From an uncultured Bacteroides sp. (GTDB lineage Bacteria; Bacteroidota; Bacteroidia; Bacteroidales; Bacteroidaceae), in NCBI GenBank assembly GCA_948847595.1, contig CAQOGY010000021.1, forward strand, positions 1 to 54,629: a stretch of DNA of 54,629 bases, read 5' to 3'. How positions within the stretch are numbered: the stretch's first letter is position 1; each line of letters begins with the position of its first letter. This document shows positions 17,478-26,830 of this stretch, piece after piece. The position numbers and the translations under genes were made by a program. The notes under the pieces were generated by a model. That model was not told where the DNA came from and ran no database searches. It saw only the letters and a program-made list of their open reading frames with translations.

Positions 17478-17975
17478 CTATCTCCTTATTCCTTCTACAG
17501 CAAGAATGCAGGTTAAAGTCAGAAGGGTGCACGAAATCACCCGCAATAACAACAGCCAGATGCTGGTAAATGAGAAGAACTCAATGCTGAGTAATGCCAG
17601 GCTATGGACAAAAACACTTGCCGTGGTATATTTCAGGAAAGGAGTGATGCCCATGCTCTTGAAAGAAGGGATGATACTGTCCAGATTGTCACGCGGAGTA
17701 AACAGGCGCAGCAAGGACGGACGAAGGAAAGCCAGCAGCACGGTTGCCGCAGCATTCATCCCCGGAGTATCGGCAAAGATATCAATGGTTAGTCCGAAGA
17801 AGAAAGCCCACAACATCAACTCATTCCGGGAAGTTCCGGAAGCGAATTTCAGGATAAAGTAAATGTAGAGAAAGGGAGTAGCATATCCGGCAATATGTAC
17901 GTTATTCAGGATCAGCACCTGAAGAAGTACCAGCCCGATAAACCATCCGATTCTATGTATATAGGTAATTATCAT
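17478..17975 (-). CDS. mreD: Rod shape-determining protein MreD
   Basis: 165 residues, almost entirely hydrophobic with about five membrane helices. The GLTIDIFADTPGMNAAATVLLAFLRP segment is typical of MreD. It is an inner-membrane member of the elongasome that helps link MreC and MreB to the PBP2/RodA synthase. Its ATG overlaps the mreC stop codon (TAATG, 1-nt overlap), so it is translationally coupled. Confidence 0.9.
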   Translation of the reverse strand: MIITYIHRIGWFIGLVLLQVLILNNVHIAGYATPFLYIYFILKFASGTSRNELMLWAFFFGLTIDIFADTPGMNAAATVLLAFLRPSLLRLFTPRDNLDSIIPSFKSMGITPFLKYTTASVFVHSLALLSIEFFSFTSIWLLLLRVISCTLLTLTCILAVEGIRR

Positions 17976-18817
17976 TATTTCACAGCCTTATTTTCCAGTT
18001 CTTTCTGTTCCTGCTGACCGTTCCGGGCTATCACCCGCACATCACTCACCTTGCCGAAATCGGTAGCCAACTTGATTTTCAACAAATAAGACAATCCGTC
18101 GTGCGAGTCGGACATATCATCGACTGTTCCTACCATGATTCCTTCAGGGAATACGGTAGAGAAGCCGCTTGTCACCACCGTATCACCCAGATTAAACTCT
18201 GCATGACGAGGCAAATCTTTCAGATACGCATAGCGGGAATCTCCATGCTCCCACTTCAGATAACCAAAGTAGTCACTTCCGACAATCTTGCAACTAATAT
18301 TTGACTTGCTGTTCAATACCGATATCACGAGTGAATACGAAGAGGAGGTTTCATAGACAATACCCACAATTCCGTTCCCATCCACCACTCCCATTTCGGG
18401 ACGGATGCCGGCAGAAGAACCCTGATCGAGCGTTATATAATTATCCGCCTGATTCAGACTGTTCTTAATGACGTGTGCCTTGAACAACCGATAATCTGTC
18501 AGAGGTATCTCCCTGATGCTGTTTACAGTGGCCGAATCAACCTGATGCTCCCGCAACGCCTTTTCCAGATTAGTGATCTGCTGTTCGAGCGCCATATTAC
18601 GATCCAGCAAGTCTGCGTTGACCGATTTGAGATGGAAATAAGAGCTTATTCCTCCCGAAACTTCATAAACTGCCCCCACAACGACATTGGCAGATGTAAA
18701 GAAAGTACTCTGCTGATAGTTGTTGAACCGAAATAACAAAACAAAACTGGCTACCTCTAATACGATGAAGAGGAACCAGTAATTGTATTTCAAAAGGAAG
18801 TTTATTAAATTCCGCAT
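17975..18817 (-). CDS. mreC: Rod shape-determining protein MreC
   Basis: 280 residues. A single membrane anchor (about 12-31) is followed by a coiled coil (about 65-95) and the two-barrel MreC domain (DNYITLDQGSSAGIRPEMGVV, GIVGIVYETSSSYSLVISVLN, GDTVVTSGFSTVFPEGIMVG). It forms a periplasmic scaffold that activates PBP2. The C-terminal tail is charged (QQEQKELENKAVK). It lies 19 nt downstream of mreB. Confidence 0.93.
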   Translation of the reverse strand: MRNLINFLLKYNYWFLFIVLEVASFVLLFRFNNYQQSTFFTSANVVVGAVYEVSGGISSYFHLKSVNADLLDRNMALEQQITNLEKALREHQVDSATVNSIREIPLTDYRLFKAHVIKNSLNQADNYITLDQGSSAGIRPEMGVVDGNGIVGIVYETSSSYSLVISVLNSKSNISCKIVGSDYFGYLKWEHGDSRYAYLKDLPRHAEFNLGDTVVTSGFSTVFPEGIMVGTVDDMSDSHDGLSYLLKIKLATDFGKVSDVRVIARNGQQEQKELENKAVK

Positions 18818-18836
18818 GAATAATGATCCGTATTAT

Positions 18837-19859
18837 TTATCTCATCAAGAAAGAGAAACGGTCTACATTCTTTAATGCCACACCCGTACCTTTGGCTACT
18901 GCGTGCAAAGGATCTTCAGCAATGTGGAAAGGTATGTTAATTTTATCTGTCAAACGCTTGTCCAGTCCGCGAAGCAATGCACCACCACCGGCAAGATAAA
19001 TGCCGTTGTGTACAATATCCGCATACAGTTCGGGCGGCGTATTTTCCAATGCACTCAGGATGGCTGTTTCAACCTTGGAGATGGATTTCTCCAGACAGTG
19101 AGCCACTTCCTGATAACATACGGGCACTTCCATCGGAAGAGCTGTAATACGGTTCGGTCCATGAACGATGTAATCTTCCGGAGCGTCATCGCCAAGCTCG
19201 GTCAGTGCAGCACCTACGTTGATCTTAATACGTTCTGCCATACGTTCGCTGACTTTCACATTATGCTGACGGCTCATGTACTCCTGGATATCCGCAGTCA
19301 GATCATCACCGGCGATACGGATAGAGTTGTTGGAAACGATACCTCCCAAAGAGATAACGGCAATTTCCGTAGACCCACCACCTATATCCACGATCATGTT
19401 TCCTTCGGGCGCTTCTACATCAATACCGATACCGATCGCCGCAGCCATCGGTTCGAATATCAGATAGACGTCACGCCCACCGGCATGCTCGGCCGAGTCA
19501 CGAACGGCACGGAGTTCTACTTCCGTACTTCCCGACGGCACACCGATCACCATACGAAGTGACGGCGAAAACAAGTGATTACGAGTATTTACCTGTTTAA
19601 TCAAACCGCGCATCATTTGCTCACAAGCATAGAAGTCGGCGATCACTCCATCCCTCAACGGACGAATAGTACGTATATTTTCGTGGGTTTTTTCGTGCAT
19701 CAACTTCGCCTTTTCCCCAACGGCGATCATCTTATCTGTACGGCGATCCAAGGCCACAACCGAAGGCTCATCCACCACAATTTTCCCGTTTGTGATGATG
19801 ATGGTATTGGCTGTCCCCAAGTCCATCGCTATTTCTTGTGTAAAAGAGAATAATCCCAT
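18837..19859 (-). CDS. mreB: Rod shape-determining actin homologue MreB
   Basis: 340 residues. The actin-fold nucleotide motifs are present: phosphate 1 (MDLGTANTII), connect 1 and phosphate 2 (MIVDIGGGSTEIAVISLGG), the adenosine motif (NGIYLAGGGALLRGLD) and the EPMAAAIG segment. It forms filaments under the membrane that steer cell-wall synthesis. It heads the run mreB-mreC-mreD-mrdA-rodA. The 107-nt gap to purH holds a heptad repeat array but no full-consensus promoter. A one-mismatch -7 element (TAACCTTG) lies at 19928-19935 on the minus strand. Confidence 0.96.
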   Translation of the reverse strand: MGLFSFTQEIAMDLGTANTIIITNGKIVVDEPSVVALDRRTDKMIAVGEKAKLMHEKTHENIRTIRPLRDGVIADFYACEQMMRGLIKQVNTRNHLFSPSLRMVIGVPSGSTEVELRAVRDSAEHAGGRDVYLIFEPMAAAIGIGIDVEAPEGNMIVDIGGGSTEIAVISLGGIVSNNSIRIAGDDLTADIQEYMSRQHNVKVSERMAERIKINVGAALTELGDDAPEDYIVHGPNRITALPMEVPVCYQEVAHCLEKSISKVETAILSALENTPPELYADIVHNGIYLAGGGALLRGLDKRLTDKINIPFHIAEDPLHAVAKGTGVALKNVDRFSFLMR

Positions 19860-19862
19860 TAA

Positions 19863-19963
19863 TATAAAGTATTAAGTATTAAGTATTAGGTATAAAGTAT
19901 CAGGTATAAAGTAGACTGCCTTATCAGCAAGGTTAATACTTAATACCTAATACTTAATGCCTG
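19863..19963. repeat. Heptanucleotide tandem repeat with inverted copies
   Basis: Seven 7-nt units lie head to tail at 19863-19911: TATAAAG, TATTAAG, TATTAAG, TATTAGG, TATAAAG, TATCAGG, TATAAAG. About 20 nt later (19933-19963) four units appear in the opposite orientation. The two halves can pair over at least 14 nt, in more than one register because of the repeat. It fills the gap between the purH stop and the mreB start, both on the minus strand. It may act as a terminator, attenuator or transcript stabiliser. Confidence 0.8.
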
Positions 19964-19966
19964 TTT

Positions 19967-21490
19967 TTAATGTTTAAAATGACGGATACCGGTGGTCACC
20001 ATCGCCATACCGTGCTCGTTGCAGTAAGCAAAAGTAAGATCGTCTTTCACCGAGCCGCCCGGCTGGATGACTGCCGTAATACCTTCTTTGTCTGCTATTT
20101 CCACGCAATCCGGGAAGGGGAAGAAAGCATCTGAAGCCATTACCGCACCGTTCAGATCGAATCCGAATGATTTGGCTTTTTCAATCGCTTGTTTCAAGGC
20201 GTCTACCCGTGAAGTCTGTCCCACACCGCTTGCAAGAAGCTGTTTGCCTTTTGCCAGCACGATAGCGTTTGATTTACTGTTCTTAACGATCTTGTTGGCA
20301 AACAACAGATCTTCCACTTCTTCCGGAGTAGGAGCTTTGTCTGTCACAGTTCTCAGATCGGCAACCGTTTCAATATTCATATCTTTGTCCTGCACCAATA
20401 CACCGTTCAACAAAGCACGGAACTGTTTCTTAGGCAGTTTGGCTTCTTTGCGAACCAGGATGATGCGGTTCTTTTTCTGTCCCAAAATCTCGAGCGCGTC
20501 TACGTCATAGTCCGGCGCGATAATCACTTCGAAGAATATCTTGTTGATCTCTTCAGCTGCTGCTTTGTCAATCACTCCGTTAGTAATCAACACGCCTCCG
20601 AAAGCGGAAACGGGATCACCGGCCAACGCGTCTGTCCATGCTTCCAGTACAGTTGGACGAGAAGCCAGGCCACAAGCATTATTATGTTTCAGGATAGCGA
20701 AAGTCAAATCTTCGTATTCGTCGATCAGATCGACGGCAGCATTGATGTCCAGCAAGTTGTTATAAGAGATTTCCTTACCGTGAATCTGATCGAACATGGC
20801 GTCCAGATTTCCGTAGAAATAACCTTTCTGATGAGGGTTTTCACCGTAACGGAGTTGCTTCTGGCTGTTTACCGAACAACGGAAAGCAGAACCTTCGCCG
20901 GCATCGAAATAATTGAAGATAGCTGAGTCGTAGTGAGAAGAAACGGCAAACGCTTCTTTTGCCATCCAGCGACGTTCTTCGAGTGAAGAAGTAGCACCAT
21001 GTTCCATCAGCATATCCAGCAATGGCTTATATTGTGCCTGAGAAGCCACGATGATGACATCGTTATAGTTCTTGGCAGCAGCACGAATCAAAGAGATTCC
21101 ACCTATATCGATTTTTTCAATGATGTCTGCTTCGGATGCGCCGGAAGCTACGGTAGCTTCAAACGGATACAGGTCGACAATAACCAAATCTATTTCGGGG
21201 ATTTCATACTTTTCAATCTGTTGAATATCCTGTTCCAGGTCACGACGGCAAAGGATACCTCCGAAAATCTTCGGATGTAATGTCTTCACTCTACCACCGA
21301 GGATTGAAGGATAAGTGGTCAAATCTTCCACTGCCTTACAAGGATATCCTAGTGATTCAATAAACTGACGAGTTCCACCTGTTGAGAGAAACTCTACTCC
21401 TTCTTCGTAAAGTTTGGTAATAATTTCATCCAAACCTTCCTTATGGTATACAGATACCAATGCAGTTTTTATTCTTTTAGACTCTGACAT
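19967..21490 (-). CDS. purH: Bifunctional AICAR transformylase/IMP cyclohydrolase
   Basis: 507 residues from ATG 21490. It catalyses the last two steps of purine synthesis: formylation of AICAR and ring closure to IMP. The N-terminal MGS-fold cyclohydrolase shows STGGTRQFIE, GRVKTLHPKIFGGILCRRD. The C-terminal transformylase shows the catalytic KHNNACG, SDAFFPFPDCVE and QPGGSVKDD motifs. An upstream ATG at 21520 is rejected because the promoter -7 element at 21518-21525 would cover it. It lies upstream of mreB on the same strand. Confidence 0.95.
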   Translation of the reverse strand: MSESKRIKTALVSVYHKEGLDEIITKLYEEGVEFLSTGGTRQFIESLGYPCKAVEDLTTYPSILGGRVKTLHPKIFGGILCRRDLEQDIQQIEKYEIPEIDLVIVDLYPFEATVASGASEADIIEKIDIGGISLIRAAAKNYNDVIIVASQAQYKPLLDMLMEHGATSSLEERRWMAKEAFAVSSHYDSAIFNYFDAGEGSAFRCSVNSQKQLRYGENPHQKGYFYGNLDAMFDQIHGKEISYNNLLDINAAVDLIDEYEDLTFAILKHNNACGLASRPTVLEAWTDALAGDPVSAFGGVLITNGVIDKAAAEEINKIFFEVIIAPDYDVDALEILGQKKNRIILVRKEAKLPKKQFRALLNGVLVQDKDMNIETVADLRTVTDKAPTPEEVEDLLFANKIVKNSKSNAIVLAKGKQLLASGVGQTSRVDALKQAIEKAKSFGFDLNGAVMASDAFFPFPDCVEIADKEGITAVIQPGGSVKDDLTFAYCNEHGMAMVTTGIRHFKH

Positions 21491-21517
21491 TGAATTGCTT
21501 ATTAAGTATTTGATGCG

Positions 21518-21525
21518 CAAAGTTA
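21518..21525 (-). promoter_or_regulatory. Promoter -7 element of purH
   Basis: Minus strand reads TAACTTTG, a full match to TAnnTTTG. A start near 21511 leaves a leader of about 20 nt before ATG 21490. It decides the purH start. No purine riboswitch fits in so short a leader. Confidence 0.6.
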
Positions 21526-21570
21526 CGAAATATTGTTTATCGTACGTAATAAATAAGGTGTGAATTAATA

Positions 21571-21608
21571 AAAAAAAGCGTTGACTGTTCCTGTTGGAAA
21601 GTCAACGC
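21571..21608 (-). terminator. Intrinsic terminator of the M13 peptidase gene
   Basis: A 9-bp perfect stem (GCGTTGACT, 21608-21600, with AGTCAACGC, 21586-21578) and a 13-nt loop, followed on the minus strand by a run of seven T. It lies 33 nt past the stop codon at 21642. Confidence 0.85.
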
Positions 21609-21641
21609 TCCTTCGCACATAGAGCTTCTAATCAAAATCTA

Positions 21642-23678
21642 TTACCAGATAGACACTCGTTTGTCCTTCGCTACGAACATAGGATCATGTTCTGTGATAT
21701 TGAATGCTTCGTACCAGTTCTGGATATGAGGCAATGCTCCGTCCACACGCCATTTTCCTAAAGAGTGAGGATCGAGTTTGGTCAGTCGGAGAATCTCTTC
21801 CGGGCGGATGTGTCCGGCCCATACATTAGCATAAGCAAGGAAGAAACGTTGTTCGGGAGTAAATCCGTCAACAACTTCCAGCGGTGCTGTTTCCATTGCT
21901 TTCTTGAAAGCCGCGAAAGAAACCTGCAAGCCACCGTGGTCGGCAATGTTCTCTCCCAAAGTAAGTTCACCGTTTGCATGCACACCGGGAGCCACTTCTA
22001 TGCTGTCAAAGAAGTTAACCATCACTTGAGCACGTTCCTCGAACTTTTTAGCATCTTCTTCTGTCCACCAGTCTTTCAGGTTACCATCCTTGTCGTATTG
22101 ACGGCCCTGATCGTCGAATCCGTGAGTCATTTCATGGCCGATAACCACACCGATAGCACCATAGTTCATCGCATCGTCAGCGTTCATATCAAAGAACGGA
22201 GCCTGCAGGATAGCGGCTGGGAAACAGATTTCGTTGGTTGTCGGGTTATAGTAAGCATTTACCGTCTGAGGTGTCATCAACCACTCGTCCTTGTCAACCG
22301 GCTTACCGGCTTTCGCAATCATGTCATTGAAGTCCCATTGGCTGGCACGCTCGATATTTGCCCAATAAGAGTCGTCTTTGATCTCCAGAGCAGAGTAATC
22401 TTTCCATTTATCCGGATAACCGATCTTTACATGAAAAGTTGCCAGTTTTTCTAATGCTTTCACCTTTGTCGGTTCACTCATCCATTCCAGCGCTTTGATG
22501 CGTTCGCCCAGAGAAGTCTGCAAATTCTTCACCAATCCAACCATACGTTCTTTGGCAGCGGCAGGGAAGTATTTCTCGACATACATCTGTCCTACTACTT
22601 CACCCAAAGAGCCGTCTACAGTGCTTACCGCACGTTTCCAGCGAGGCTGCATTTCTTTCTTGCCAGACATTGTTCTACTATAGAAGTCGAAGTTTTGTGC
22701 TACGAAATCATCACTAAGGAAAGAGGCTGCGGCATCGATCAAATTCCATTGAAGATAGAACTTCTGGTCTTCAAGAGGCACTGTATTAATAACATCGGCA
22801 ACTTCCTTCATGGCTGCAGGCTGACCGATATTCACTTCTTTCAAGTCATTCAGTCCCGAAGTAGTGAAATAAGCATCCCAGTTGAAAGTAGGGAAGTTCT
22901 TTTTCAGCGTTTCCATATCCATCTTATTATAGTTGGCATGCGGATCACGCAATTCTACTTGTGAACGGGCAGCTTTGGCAAGACGTGTTTCGATGTTCAT
23001 CACAGCCACCATTGCTTTCTGTGCGGTAGCTTCGTCATAGCCGGCCAACTGGAACATTTTAACGAGGTGCTCCTTATATTTATCGCGGATACTCTTTGTC
23101 TGCTCGTCATTCTCCAGATAGTAGTCACGCTGTCCCATTCCGAGACCGCCCTGATAGGTCTGAACCATGTTCATAGAGCTGTTCATATCATCCGCACTAA
23201 CAAACATGGTAAAGTAAGGACGTATTCCTTTCTTCTGACTTTCGGCAATGTAAGTGTAAATCTCTTCTTTATCTTTGAGCGCATCGATAGCCGCCATTTC
23301 TTCTTTGATCGGAGCTGCTCCTTCTTTGTTCAGCTTCACGCTGTCCATAGCGATGTTATAAAGATCACCCACTTTCTGGGCAGCACTGCCCGGAGCGTTG
23401 TCTTTCTTTGCAGCCAGTTCTGCAATCAGTTCTTTCAACTGTTCGCGGCTTTTCTCGTGAAGCATATCGAAAGAGCCGAAGCGTGAATACTCGTCTGTCA
23501 GCGGATGACTTTCAATCCACCCACCGCAGGCATACTGATAAAAACTTGTACCCGGCATTGCCGTGGTATCCAGATTAGCAAGGTCGATACCGGACGTTAG
23601 TACGGCCTCTTTCTTGCTATTACATCCTGTTGTCATAAGGCATACGGCAAGAATTGGTAAATACTTGGTTACTTTCAT
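21642..23678 (-). CDS. M13 family zinc metallopeptidase, lipoprotein
   Basis: 678 residues. A lipoprotein signal peptide has the lipobox TTGC, with C19 lipidated. The protein is a neprilysin/PepO-type endopeptidase. Zinc site: H515-E-M-T-H519, with E576 of E576-N-I-A-D580 as the third ligand. The C-terminal VDGALPHIQNWYEAF and final basic residues match the family. The N-terminal helical domain (about 40-400) is also typical. Expected location is the periplasm or outer membrane, with small peptides as substrate. The gene follows the ABC-F gene by 13 nt and is probably co-transcribed with it. Confidence 0.92.
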   Translation of the reverse strand: MKVTKYLPILAVCLMTTGCNSKKEAVLTSGIDLANLDTTAMPGTSFYQYACGGWIESHPLTDEYSRFGSFDMLHEKSREQLKELIAELAAKKDNAPGSAAQKVGDLYNIAMDSVKLNKEGAAPIKEEMAAIDALKDKEEIYTYIAESQKKGIRPYFTMFVSADDMNSSMNMVQTYQGGLGMGQRDYYLENDEQTKSIRDKYKEHLVKMFQLAGYDEATAQKAMVAVMNIETRLAKAARSQVELRDPHANYNKMDMETLKKNFPTFNWDAYFTTSGLNDLKEVNIGQPAAMKEVADVINTVPLEDQKFYLQWNLIDAAASFLSDDFVAQNFDFYSRTMSGKKEMQPRWKRAVSTVDGSLGEVVGQMYVEKYFPAAAKERMVGLVKNLQTSLGERIKALEWMSEPTKVKALEKLATFHVKIGYPDKWKDYSALEIKDDSYWANIERASQWDFNDMIAKAGKPVDKDEWLMTPQTVNAYYNPTTNEICFPAAILQAPFFDMNADDAMNYGAIGVVIGHEMTHGFDDQGRQYDKDGNLKDWWTEEDAKKFEERAQVMVNFFDSIEVAPGVHANGELTLGENIADHGGLQVSFAAFKKAMETAPLEVVDGFTPEQRFFLAYANVWAGHIRPEEILRLTKLDPHSLGKWRVDGALPHIQNWYEAFNITEHDPMFVAKDKRVSIW

Positions 23679-23691
23679 ATTATATAATAAA

Positions 23692-25647
23692 TTAGTTTTT
23701 CACTTCTTCCAGTTCCATCGAAACCCGTTCCCACTCTTCAACGGTGGTATCCAATTGCTTTTTCAGCTTCTGATGCCGTTCATACAGTTGCATATCCGAT
23801 GCTCCTTCCGGAGTTGCCATCTTTGCTTCCAGAATGGCGATTGCCGATTCCGTTTCTTCAATCGAAGCCTCACAGTCCGCCACCTGGCGTTCCAGCTTCT
23901 TTATCTTCTTGTTGAGTTCCTTCTGCGCTTCATACGAGAGTCTGTTCTCCGAAGGTTGCTCTGTATCCGCTTCGTTTCCTTTGGCAGACGCGGTAGGAGA
24001 AGTAGAGAGAGAAGCTCCTTTCTGAAGTTCATTCAGGCTGTCGATCTTCTTCTTTTGCAGGAAATCGTAGATACCGCCAAGATGTTCTTTCACTATTCCA
24101 CCACCGAACTCATATACTTTAGTCGCAAGTCCGTCCAAAAAATCACGGTCGTGGCTGACAAGTATCACTGTTCCGTCAAATTCGCGGATAGCTTCTTTCA
24201 GTACATCTTTGGAACGCATATCCAGATGATTGGTAGGTTCGTCCAAAATCAGGAAGTTCACCGGTTCCAGCAACAACTTAATCATAGCCAGACGAGTACG
24301 CTCTCCACCGGAAAGTACTTTCACTTTTTTATCCGAAGCCTCTCCGCCAAACATGAATGCACCCAAAATGTCACGTATCTTCAACCGAATATCTCCTGTC
24401 GCCACACGGTCGATCGTATCAAATACCGTCATGTTTTCATCCAGCATCTGCGCCTGATTCTGTGCAAAGTAACCGATCTGCACGTTATGCCCGATCGTCA
24501 GTTTACCATCAAAATCAATCTCGCCCATGATACATTTCACTAACGTAGATTTACCTTCTCCGTTCTTTCCGACAAATGCGACTTTTTCTCCTCTGTTGAT
24601 CGTCAGATTCACATCATGGAAAACAACGTGCTGTCCGTATGCCTTGCGTACGTCTTCACAGATAACCGGATAATTCCCGCTGCGGCTGGCAGGAGGAAAT
24701 TTCAGACGGAGGGAAGAGTTGTCTTCCTCATCGACCTCGATACGGTCTATCTTTTCCAGTTGTTTGATACGACTCTGCACCTGTACGGCTTTGGTTGCCT
24801 TATAGCGGAAACGTTCGATAAAGTCTTCCGTATCCTGTATCTGCTTCTGCTGATTCTCATAGGCACGGAGCTGCTGCTCACGACGTTCTTTACGTAATAC
24901 GACAAACTCATCGTACTTCACTTTATAGTCATAAATCTGACCGCAGGTAATCTCGATCGTACGGGTAGTTACATTATTAAGGAAAGCACGGTCGTGGCTG
25001 ACCAGCACAACAGCATTGGCACGGGTAGACAGAAAGTTCTCCAGCCATTGTATACTCTCGATATCCAGATGGTTAGTCGGCTCATCAAGGAGCAGCACAT
25101 CCGGACGACGGAGCAAGAGCTTCGCTAGTTCGATACGCATACGCCAGCCGCCGGAGAATTCGGAAGTCGAACGGTTAAAGTCTTCCCTGCTAAAGCCCAA
25201 TCCCAACAGGGTACGTTCTATTTCCGCCTGAAAATTGGTTCCTCCCATCATCAGGAAGCGGTCGTTTTCGTGTGTGAAGCGGTCTATTAACTGGTGGTAT
25301 TCTTCGGATTCATAGTCGGTGCGGTCGGCAAGCTGCTGATTCATCCGTTCAAGGTTTGCCTGAAGTTCGAAAATATGCTCGAAAGCGAGTTCTGCTTCCT
25401 CCATCACCGTGCGGACATCCGAAAGGATCATGACTTGCGGCAGATAGCCGATTGTTACATCTTTAGGGACGGCTACCACTCCACGGGTCGGGTTTTGCAG
25501 ACCTGCCAATATTTTCAACATAGTCGATTTGCCCGCACCATTCTTGCCGACCAAAGCGATGCGGTCTTTTTTATTGATAACATAGCTGACATCCGCAAAG
25601 AGCGGTGTCGCATTAAATTCTACTGATAATCCTTCTACTGAAATCAC
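23692..25647 (-). CDS. ABC-F family ATPase
   Basis: 651 residues from a GTG start at 25647. Two ABC domains are present, each complete: Walker A GKNGAGKST and GKNGEGKST, signature FSGGWRMRIELAK and LSGGERTRLAMIK, Walker B LLLDEPTNHLD and LILDEPTNHLD. Between them lies the charged linker typical of ABC-F proteins, and a C-terminal coiled coil follows (about 570-651). No membrane domain exists, so this is a ribosome-associated ATPase, Uup/YdiF-like, and not a transporter. The GTG is chosen because a promoter -7 element at 25679-25686 places the transcript start about 25 nt upstream. The ATG at 25734 would be outside the transcript. Confidence 0.9.
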   Translation of the reverse strand: MISVEGLSVEFNATPLFADVSYVINKKDRIALVGKNGAGKSTMLKILAGLQNPTRGVVAVPKDVTIGYLPQVMILSDVRTVMEEAELAFEHIFELQANLERMNQQLADRTDYESEEYHQLIDRFTHENDRFLMMGGTNFQAEIERTLLGLGFSREDFNRSTSEFSGGWRMRIELAKLLLRRPDVLLLDEPTNHLDIESIQWLENFLSTRANAVVLVSHDRAFLNNVTTRTIEITCGQIYDYKVKYDEFVVLRKERREQQLRAYENQQKQIQDTEDFIERFRYKATKAVQVQSRIKQLEKIDRIEVDEEDNSSLRLKFPPASRSGNYPVICEDVRKAYGQHVVFHDVNLTINRGEKVAFVGKNGEGKSTLVKCIMGEIDFDGKLTIGHNVQIGYFAQNQAQMLDENMTVFDTIDRVATGDIRLKIRDILGAFMFGGEASDKKVKVLSGGERTRLAMIKLLLEPVNFLILDEPTNHLDMRSKDVLKEAIREFDGTVILVSHDRDFLDGLATKVYEFGGGIVKEHLGGIYDFLQKKKIDSLNELQKGASLSTSPTASAKGNEADTEQPSENRLSYEAQKELNKKIKKLERQVADCEASIEETESAIAILEAKMATPEGASDMQLYERHQKLKKQLDTTVEEWERVSMELEEVKN

Positions 25648-25678
25648 GTCTGTCTCTGATTTATAAGATTTTGGATTG

Positions 25679-25686
25679 CAAAGATA
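25679..25686 (-). promoter_or_regulatory. Promoter -7 element of the ABC-F/M13 peptidase unit
   Basis: Minus strand reads TATCTTTG, matching TAnnTTTG, with a predicted start near 25672. It decides for the GTG start codon of the ABC-F gene. Confidence 0.6.
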
Positions 25687-25732
25687 ATGAATAATTATTG
25701 GATAAAGGGCAGTATTATCCGTTATGAAAGAC

Positions 25733-25765
25733 AAAAAAAGCAGTCATTCTCATGAATGACTGCTT
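25733..25765 (-). terminator. Intrinsic terminator of the nucleotidyltransferase gene
   Basis: An 11-bp perfect stem (AAGCAGTCATT, 25765-25755, with AATGACTGCTT, 25748-25738) and a 6-nt loop, followed by a T-rich run on the minus strand. It lies about 25 nt past the stop codon at 25791. Confidence 0.85.
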
Positions 25766-25790
25766 CCTGGTCTTTATCAAAAGCTTTTCT

Positions 25791-26702
25791 TTAGAACAAT
25801 TTAGCAGGGTATTCACCGGCATCTACCAATGCCTGAATCTTATCCACTACGCTCTGACGGTCTTCCGGATAAGTTACACCAAACCATTTGCTGGTAGTAT
25901 CCAGAACTTCTACAGTTGCAGTTCCGTCGTTAATCAATTTATCCACCATCAGCGGGATAAAGAATTCGCTCTTCAGGTTCTCCATGTTCTTCGGATCGCT
26001 CAGGAAAGTCTTGAAGAACTCTTCACTGTAAGCAAAGTAGTCGGGAGTAAAGCCCCAGAAGTTCATACTTACCGGAGTCGTATCAGGAGTAGCTGTCCAT
26101 TCACCGTTATCATCGATGTATTTTACTTCGCCGTCCAGACGTTGAATCTTCGTACGTTCCACTACGGAAGTCAGCAAGTTGTTAGCATCTGTACTGCAGA
26201 TACCACGAGATACCGTACCGCTCTCGCTCAACGTATTTCCCACACGGAAACCTACCATTGAATAAACATTCTTGGAATTTTCGGGAAGAGCAGACAGGAA
26301 TTTGCCCATTACCTGGAACGAGTCACGACCATAGAAGTCATCGCAGTTGATTACCGCAAACGGTTCACTAATCACATCAGCTCCCATCATTACCGCATGA
26401 TTTGTACCCCATGGTTTTGTACGGTCTGCCGGACAAGTGAATCCTTCCGGAAGATCATCAATAGACTGGAATACCAGTTCGCAAGGAATGTGGCCTTCGT
26501 ATTTAGAAATAATCTTTTCGCGGAAATCCTGTTCAAAATCTTTGCGGATTACAAATACAAGCTTACCAAATCCTGCGTTGATAGCATCATAGATAGAGTA
26601 ATCCATAATAGTTTCGCCGTTAGGACCCAGTCCGTCCAATTGCTTCAAGCCTCCATAACGGCTGCCCATACCGGCTGCCAATAAGAATAAAGTTGGTTTC
26701 AT
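25791..26702 (-). CDS. Sugar-phosphate nucleotidyltransferase family protein
   Basis: 303 residues. The N-terminus has the nucleotidyltransferase signature LLAAGMGSRYGGLKQ (residues 7-21), followed by GPNGETIMDYSIYDA. The metal-binding acidic motif is INCDDFYG. GTVSRGIC and the C-terminal KWFGVTYPEDRQ are also typical. The family joins sugar phosphates with nucleoside triphosphates; the sugar cannot be read from sequence. A GlmU/MurU-like role in cell-wall recycling or glycan precursor synthesis is plausible. It has its own promoter and terminator, so it looks monocistronic. Confidence 0.82.
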   Translation of the reverse strand: MKPTLFLLAAGMGSRYGGLKQLDGLGPNGETIMDYSIYDAINAGFGKLVFVIRKDFEQDFREKIISKYEGHIPCELVFQSIDDLPEGFTCPADRTKPWGTNHAVMMGADVISEPFAVINCDDFYGRDSFQVMGKFLSALPENSKNVYSMVGFRVGNTLSESGTVSRGICSTDANNLLTSVVERTKIQRLDGEVKYIDDNGEWTATPDTTPVSMNFWGFTPDYFAYSEEFFKTFLSDPKNMENLKSEFFIPLMVDKLINDGTATVEVLDTTSKWFGVTYPEDRQSVVDKIQALVDAGEYPAKLF

Positions 26703-26762
26703 AAATTGTGTAATATTAAAAGGTTAGTGATGTCAATGGCATCAGATTTCGTTGCAAATTTA

Positions 26763-26770
26763 CAAAAATA
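26763..26770 (-). promoter_or_regulatory. Promoter of the nucleotidyltransferase gene
   Basis: Minus strand reads TATTTTTG, matching TAnnTTTG. A TTTG lies 16 nt upstream and may serve as the -33 element. The leader would be about 55 nt. Confidence 0.55.
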
Positions 26771-26830
26771 GTTGAATCCAACAGGACAAATATCAATCAT
26801 TATTCACTAAAATCGTACAAAAATCATTCA

